From Shouchella shacheensis (lineage in GTDB: Bacteria > Bacillota > Bacilli > Bacillales > Bacillaceae_D), in contig NZ_LLYY01000010.1 of the NCBI RefSeq assembly GCF_001484965.1, positions 62,001 through 126,000 on the forward strand: DNA of 64,000 nucleotides, written 5' to 3'. The translations under genes and the position numbers were made by a program. Under the pieces are notes generated by a model, which saw nothing but the letters and a program-made list of their open reading frames with translations, had not been told where the DNA came from and searched no databases. Shown here piece by piece: positions 59,217 to 64,000 of this stretch (positions are counted from its first letter, which is position 1; every line of letters starts with the position of its first letter).

Positions 59217-60968
59217 ATGCATTTACTAGAACACTATGTTCAGCTCTGTCGCGGTTCTGACCAACCTCTTCGTCTCTCCTTTACACTGACGCTCGGGGAA
59301 GCGGCGGCATTCATGCAGGTCTCTCCCCGCCACGCAAAGATACTTCTTCGTGAAATGGAGACTGAGCGTTGGATCACAAGGCAACCAGGGCGGGGACGTG
59401 GCCATAAATCTACGTTAACCCTTCTTGCCGATGTCGAACAGCTTATGTTTGAACATGCGCTTTCTTTAGCTCGCTATCACTCTCTTGACCAGGCGCTTTT
59501 CTTTTTGCAGTCGCAAAAAGGATCTGCGGAGGCACAAAAACGTTTTTGGTTTCACTTTTCAAGAGAAATAACTATCGATAAGGACAAGCAGGCGGATACG
59601 CTTCATTTCCCATCCTACCGCCCGCTCCCTACCCTCGACCCAGCACAAACGAGTCGTAGAACGGAAAATCACATTATGCGCTATCTTTTTAACCGACTTT
59701 TGGAGTGGGATGGCGAAATAAATCGGTTTCGTCCAAGCTTGGCGCATGCCTGGGAGCATAATGAGGACGCGAGCGTTTGGACATTCTACCTTCGTAAAGG
59801 CGTTCTCTTTCATGATGGGCAGACCTTATCGGCAGAAGTTGTACGCGAAAGTCTATGCGCACATAAAAGAGGACATTCACCACATACCCCGGCTTATGTT
59901 CTCATCAAGGAGTTGCGCCCCCTCAGCAAGTTAACTCTTCAGATCAAGTGTAAGGGTCCCGCTTGGTGGCTTCCAGCCTTATTAACGACACAAGCTGGCT
60001 CAGTGATGCTTCGAACAGAAGCTGATACTGAAGCACTCCCCATAGGGACGGGCCCTTTCTCAGTGGATAAGAACACGAACCACCGCTTATCGCTCTCTGC
60101 CTTTGCCTCACATTTTCAAAGCCGTCCACAGCTCGATGGTGTGAAAATGTACTTTCATGAGCAGCTCTATGATAGCCAAGTCATCGATGAAAGCATTCTT
60201 GCGGACGAAGAATCAAGCAACAACTTTTACAACTACCGCCATGCTACCCATACAGGTGAAGCTTATTTACGCTTAAGCGAATTAGACGACGGCTGTAAGG
60301 TACTTACGCTGAACGGAAAGCGCGGTGCGGTTGCGACAGATCAAAAGTTGAGGCAAGCGATTTCACTTTTACTAGGCGGCCACTCTATGGTCCGAGAACT
60401 TGGAGGCATTCGTACAAAAGAGGCACGGTATCTCTACCGCTTTACAGAAGACGGTTCACTAAAGCCACGGGACTCCTCCCCTACTTCTTACAACTGTGGC
60501 GTTACGCTCACGCTTATAACTTATGCTGGCGCTGGCAATGAAGCAGACGGGGCCTGGATATGTAAACGACTTTTGGCAGCTGGAATTTACATAGAGCTCC
60601 GCGTCGTCTCCTATGAAGAGTGGCTAACACCAGCCTGCGCAGATGCTGCCGACCTTCTTCTTTCAGAACAGCTAAGCCATGAAAATGAACTTTCCACCTA
60701 CATCGGCGCTTTCTTCGATCGTGGCAACGCCACCTCTAGACAACTGCCGGACGAGCACAAGCAAAAGCTCGATCAACTTATGAAAACAAGCCCTTCAGAA
60801 GCCGTACTGCTTCAGCAATTGCAGGAAGTGGAGAAAGAATTGAGAGAACGCTCATTTGTTCTGCCCCTATATCGGGTTCAGCAACTAGCGCTTTACCCTT
60901 CCTACTGCCGTGGCGTTCAGCTCAATGCCCTCGGCTGGCTTGATTATGCAAACGTTTGGTTTTGTTAG
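59217..60968 (+). CDS. SgrR-family transcriptional regulator
   Basis: A 583-aa regulator: an N-terminal SgrR winged helix-turn-helix (LGEAAAFMQVSPRHAKILLR, residues about 1-110), then a family 5 extracellular-solute-binding-like domain (about 140-570) that acts as an intracellular ligand sensor (LFNRLLEWDGEINRFRPSLA and VWTFYLRKGVLFHDGQTL). In enterics SgrR senses sugar-phosphate stress and activates a sugar efflux gene. It is divergent from the HAM1-MFS pair, which is its most likely target. AGGAGGATATGC precedes the ATG. Confidence 0.87.
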   Translation: MHLLEHYVQLCRGSDQPLRLSFTLTLGEAAAFMQVSPRHAKILLREMETERWITRQPGRGRGHKSTLTLLADVEQLMFEHALSLARYHSLDQALFFLQSQKGSAEAQKRFWFHFSREITIDKDKQADTLHFPSYRPLPTLDPAQTSRRTENHIMRYLFNRLLEWDGEINRFRPSLAHAWEHNEDASVWTFYLRKGVLFHDGQTLSAEVVRESLCAHKRGHSPHTPAYVLIKELRPLSKLTLQIKCKGPAWWLPALLTTQAGSVMLRTEADTEALPIGTGPFSVDKNTNHRLSLSAFASHFQSRPQLDGVKMYFHEQLYDSQVIDESILADEESSNNFYNYRHATHTGEAYLRLSELDDGCKVLTLNGKRGAVATDQKLRQAISLLLGGHSMVRELGGIRTKEARYLYRFTEDGSLKPRDSSPTSYNCGVTLTLITYAGAGNEADGAWICKRLLAAGIYIELRVVSYEEWLTPACADAADLLLSEQLSHENELSTYIGAFFDRGNATSRQLPDEHKQKLDQLMKTSPSEAVLLQQLQEVEKELRERSFVLPLYRVQQLALYPSYCRGVQLNALGWLDYANVWFC

Positions 60969-61088
60969 TGAAGTTTACAGCTAAGATTCGAAACCCTATG
61001 TAGAAAACGGATGTTCTATAAATGTGCTTACCCGTGAAACAATGGGGAAAGCTTTGACCCTAAACACATTTGCATGTGTACGCTAAGA

Positions 61089-61113
61089 ACGCCCCAGCAC
61101 GATCGCTGGGGCG
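61089..61113 (-). terminator. Terminator downstream of the osmC gene
   Basis: GCCCCAGC pairs with GCTGGGGC around a 6-nt loop. On the minus strand it is followed by GTTCTT, a short U-tract. Confidence 0.6.
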
Positions 61114-61121
61114 CCTCCTCC

Positions 61122-61572
61122 CTATTCCTTCATCCGCACGTTCGCCTCTGTATGAATCATGACATTTCCCGCTAAGGCTTTTGAAATCATGCACGACTGC
61201 TCTGCTTTTACCGCTAGTTTTTCTGCCTTGCTTACAAGGGCTGTTTCGCTGTCTGGCGCTAAAAGCACGCTTGGATAGTGGGAGATCGCTTGAAATGTAA
61301 ACACATTATTGCTGACGTCCACTTCGGCCTCTGACTCTAGCGTCAGCGATTCCACCGGAATCTCCGCTCGCTCCAGCATCGCTGCATAGGTGATAAGAAA
61401 ACACGTAGCCGAGGCACCGAGCAGCATTTCATCCGGGTTTGTTCCAACTCCAGGACCCCCCCACCGAAGCCGGGATGGAAATTTTCTCTTGGAGCCCGCC
61501 TGCCTCTATCCACCCCTCGCTGTTTCTCCCGCCAAACCACTGAGCATCTAAATGAAAGAGATGCGTGCTCAT
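61122..61572 (-). pseudogene. OsmC-family peroxiredoxin gene with a frameshift at a seven-G tract
   Basis: An OsmC/Ohr-type thiol peroxidase gene split over two frames. The N-terminal part starts MSTHLFHLDAQWFGGRNSEG at 61572, behind GGGAGGGAAGAAGGAA. The reading shifts at a run of seven G (61456-61462, minus strand), after which the other frame gives PGVGTNPDEMLLGASATCF and the rest. With six G the protein would be continuous, about 149 aa. Both redox cysteines (SATC and AEQSC) lie in the downstream part. It could be a true mutation, a slippage-prone contingency site, or a sequencing/assembly error. The start overlaps the topB stop. Confidence 0.8.
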
Positions 61573-63749
61573 TTCCTTCTTCCCTCCCTTTTGTTTTCGA
61601 ATTCAAACGCCAGCTGCTTCTTCGTCTCGTCTTTCCAAACGAGGCGTGCATTAAACGTTGATTTTCCTTTAAACCCGCGGATCGTATTCGTTTTTCCGCT
61701 TGCTAGCAGTTTTTTCGCATTGGCTTCGGTCAACTTTTTCTTTAAGATCATCGCCGGTAGGGTAAACGAGCAACCGTTTTCCTTATAGGACGAACAGCCG
61801 TAGAGCTTCCCTTTATGAACCACTTCTCCTCCGCAGAGCGGACAGATGCCTACGGGCCGTTTTGCTTTTTGGGGAGCGCTCTTGCCACCCCCTGTTGTGG
61901 TACTGCTAGGTACATAGGATGCGTCGGCTTTCCACGAGGCCGAAGCTTCTGTTGCGTCTACCACAAGCTTGGCGGCCAGCTTCTTGGATTGTTGCAAAAA
62001 CACTGCTCCTGAAGCAGACCCTTGGCCAATTTCCTTTAAGCGCATTTCCCATCTCGCTGTCAGCTCCGGCGACGCTAACACTGAGTCCCCGAGAGCGCCA
62101 ATCAAAACACGCGCTTTGGCGGTCGGTGCGACGCGGTGCTTCTCCAATTCAATATAGCGCAAGGCTTTCAACCGTTCAATGATCGAGGCCCGCGTGCTCT
62201 CTTCCCCGATGCCAGAGACGGCTTTTAACACATCGGCAATCTCACTGTCTTCCTCGCCTCTGCCAGCGTTTTTCATCGCCGTGATCAACTCCCCCTCTGT
62301 ATAGCGCTTTGGGGGCTCTGTGCTTCCTTCTTTAATCGTGACATCTGCGACTGTCCCGCGCATGCCTTTGGAAAGGTCAGGGATAGAAGCTTCCACCTTC
62401 TTTTCTTCCCCGTAGATAACCTTGCGCCAGCCCGCTGACTTTAATTGTTTGCTTTTGCTATCGAAGCGGTGCCCCTCCGATACCGTTTGTACAAGCTTGT
62501 GGATCAAAATCGCCGGTTCCAAGTGGGCGGCAATCAGCGACTTTGCCACAAGATCATAGATATTGGCTTCATCGCCCCTAAGCCCTTGCCTGGAAGGAAC
62601 TTTTTTCGTCGGCAAAATCGCGTGGTGATCACTAACTTTCCCTGGATTGACATAGCGTTTGTTCCCGACGAGTGTTGGCGGCTCTGTTGGCACATGCGCT
62701 TGATAAGCCTCAAGACTTGCGAGCTTCGCTAAGATGTCAGGGAACTGTGCCGCTTCTGCCTTTGTGACAAACGGGGAATCGGTCCGAGGATAAGTGATGT
62801 ACTTTTTCTCGTACAGCTTTTGAAGCAGCTCCAACGTTTTCTTGGCTCCGTACTTAAAGCGCTTATTGGCCATAGCCTGCAGTGACGAGAGCGTGTAGAA
62901 AAACGGTGGGAGCTGACGCCTGTCCTCTTCTTTGACAAGTGTCACCTCTGCCTCTTTTGCTTTTACCGTCTTCGCTACTTGCTCGGCCGCTTCCTTTGAT
63001 AGACGCGTCCCCTCCTCGGTTGTATACACGCCTTCATAAGTACGTCCCTCGATGTCAAACGTTGCGACCGCTTGATAGAACGTCTCCACTTGAAATTCTT
63101 CAATCACTATCTCACGTTTAACAATGAGGGCAAGCGTGGGCGTTTGGACGCGTCCCGTCGCAAACACTTCCCGGCCCCCGTGTTTTTGCTGGAGGAGAAG
63201 CGTATACGCCCGGCTTGTGTTCATGCCGACGAGCCAATCTGCGTAGCTTCTGGCGAGTGCCTCCTCGTAAAGCGGCCGCGTCTTCTCGATTGGCAAAAGT
63301 CGTGCAAACGCCTCTTTGATCGCTTCTTTGGTCAAACTTTGCGCCCACAGCCTTTTCATCGGCTTTCGCACGCCACACATTTGGACAACAAGTTGGACAA
63401 TCAGCTCTCCCTCACGTCCGGGATCCCCTGCGGCAATAATGGATGTGACGTCTTTTCGCTTTAGCACGCTTTTGACCGCTTGGAACCGCTTCGTCTTGCC
63501 TGGGACCAGCTTATGACGAAACGTATCAGGCAGAATTGGGAGCGTGTTTAAACTCCAGCGCTTATATGTCGAATCCAGTTCATTCGGTTCCTTTAAAGCC
63601 ACCAAATGACCGGCACACCAAACGATGACCGCTCCGCTTGGAAATGTCGAACACGGAGCAATGTCAATTTGATCGCGCTGTACTTTATGAGGGAAAGGCG
63701 CAGCGATGGCCTTCGCCTGACTCGCTTTTTCCGCTACGATGGCTTCCAT
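61569..63749 (-). CDS. topB: DNA topoisomerase III
   Basis: A 726-aa type IA topoisomerase, which passes single strands to decatenate DNA, often together with RecQ. The Toprim domain carries AAGDPGREGELIVQL (Asp109, Glu113/115). The catalytic tyrosine is Tyr320 in YITYPRTDSPF. A C-terminal zinc ribbon (CPLCGGEV, then CSSYKENGC) is present. The ATG at 63749 lies behind GAGAGGTGATTACT. recQ is in the same window but 32 kb away. Confidence 0.95.
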   Translation of the reverse strand: MEAIVAEKASQAKAIAAPFPHKVQRDQIDIAPCSTFPSGAVIVWCAGHLVALKEPNELDSTYKRWSLNTLPILPDTFRHKLVPGKTKRFQAVKSVLKRKDVTSIIAAGDPGREGELIVQLVVQMCGVRKPMKRLWAQSLTKEAIKEAFARLLPIEKTRPLYEEALARSYADWLVGMNTSRAYTLLLQQKHGGREVFATGRVQTPTLALIVKREIVIEEFQVETFYQAVATFDIEGRTYEGVYTTEEGTRLSKEAAEQVAKTVKAKEAEVTLVKEEDRRQLPPFFYTLSSLQAMANKRFKYGAKKTLELLQKLYEKKYITYPRTDSPFVTKAEAAQFPDILAKLASLEAYQAHVPTEPPTLVGNKRYVNPGKVSDHHAILPTKKVPSRQGLRGDEANIYDLVAKSLIAAHLEPAILIHKLVQTVSEGHRFDSKSKQLKSAGWRKVIYGEEKKVEASIPDLSKGMRGTVADVTIKEGSTEPPKRYTEGELITAMKNAGRGEEDSEIADVLKAVSGIGEESTRASIIERLKALRYIELEKHRVAPTAKARVLIGALGDSVLASPELTARWEMRLKEIGQGSASGAVFLQQSKKLAAKLVVDATEASASWKADASYVPSSTTTGGGKSAPQKAKRPVGICPLCGGEVVHKGKLYGCSSYKENGCSFTLPAMILKKKLTEANAKKLLASGKTNTIRGFKGKSTFNARLVWKDETKKQLAFEFENKREGRRK

Positions 63750-63950
63750 AGTAATCACCTCTCCTCAATCATCTTTGTACCTAGTAGTATAGCATAAGAG
63801 CGAACAAACGTGCTAAAAAAGTTTCAGCTTCCTCGCCTTAGACATGAGAATACTCTTGTAAGATGTTCTTCCAAATTATTTCGACGTCAACAAAGGAATT
63901 TAGCAGCCTTTGTCTAATTATGTAGTAGCACGTAAAAAGGGGGATGTTTC

Positions 63951-64000
63951 ATGGAAGAATTTATAGAGTGGTTGGACAGCTTTTCTGGAGCGGCGAGCGG
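63951..64000 (+). CDS. Start of a probable alanine/sodium symporter gene (partial)
   Basis: Only 16 codons are visible: MEEFIEWLDSFSGAAS, after AAAAAGGGGGATGTTTC. The beginning resembles AGCS-family alanine or glycine:cation symporters (AlsT-like), which start with a short amphipathic segment of this kind. The rest lies outside the window, so the assignment is tentative. Confidence 0.4.
   Translation, partial: MEEFIEWLDSFSGAAS

Noticed and set aside
1-64000. tRNA, rRNA, insertion sequences, prophage genes or attachment sites
   Set aside because: None recognised on reading both strands; a short zinc-finger-like scrap near 17108 was too weak to call a transposase.

Overview
The window looks like chromosome of a halo- or alkali-tolerant member of the Bacillaceae. 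Pointers are the secreted subtilisin, a SleL-type spore-cortex enzyme, two bacillithiol genes (bshB2, ytxJ), AGGAGG-type ribosome binding sites with many GTG/TTG starts, and acidic exported proteins. No tRNA, rRNA, transposase or prophage was recognised. All product names come from reading translations and motifs; no database search was run.

Layout. 1-4.5 kb: start of glcD with a CdaR-type regulator, csoR beside the wreck of a copper ATPase gene, and an ORF joining a DnaA domain I to a complete NagD-type phosphatase. 4.5-13.3 kb: subtilisin, sleL, an aadK-like gene, a protein-kinase-like gene behind a yybP-ykoY manganese riboswitch with two stacked terminators, panE, a DUF2268 protease, a HAD phosphatase, a thiamine-binding protein and small genes. 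13.4-16.6 kb: a small RNA gene with a near-ideal promoter carrying a catabolite-responsive element, then a 30-repeat type I-C-like CRISPR array with no cas genes, then a Fic gene. 17.2-32.2 kb: mostly housekeeping and accessory genes (a permease, an acyl-CoA dehydrogenase-like flavoprotein, an HtrA-like protease, yojF-bshB2, galM, a 5'-3' exonuclease, ytxJ, recQ, a sugar-dehydrogenase lipoprotein, an aldo/keto reductase).

32.3-45.6 kb is the most coherent system. Twelve minus-strand genes are arranged head to tail: GntR regulator, fused TRAP permease, class III CoA-transferase, MaoC hydratase, acyl-CoA dehydrogenase, TAXI solute-binding lipoprotein, DASS symporter, CitE-like lyase, MmgE/PrpD protein, a second MaoC hydratase, and a two-subunit class I fumarase-type hydratase. 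Together they could import a C4/C5 (possibly methyl-branched) dicarboxylate, activate it to a CoA ester, oxidise and hydrate it, and cleave it to acetyl-CoA plus a keto acid. The substrate is inferred.

45.8-64 kb: an ABC-F ATPase with an altered second Walker A, the odhAB operon, a methyltransferase/flavin-monooxygenase pair, a lytic transglycosylase, an SgrR-like regulator divergent from a HAM1-MFS pair, an osmC gene broken at a seven-G tract, topB, and the start of a probable alanine symporter gene.

A dispersed foldback repeat family (three copies, each next to an intrinsic terminator) and a decaying 21-bp tandem repeat lie between genes. Several short genes (41, 47, 42, 39 and 43 aa) are called on strong ribosome binding sites.
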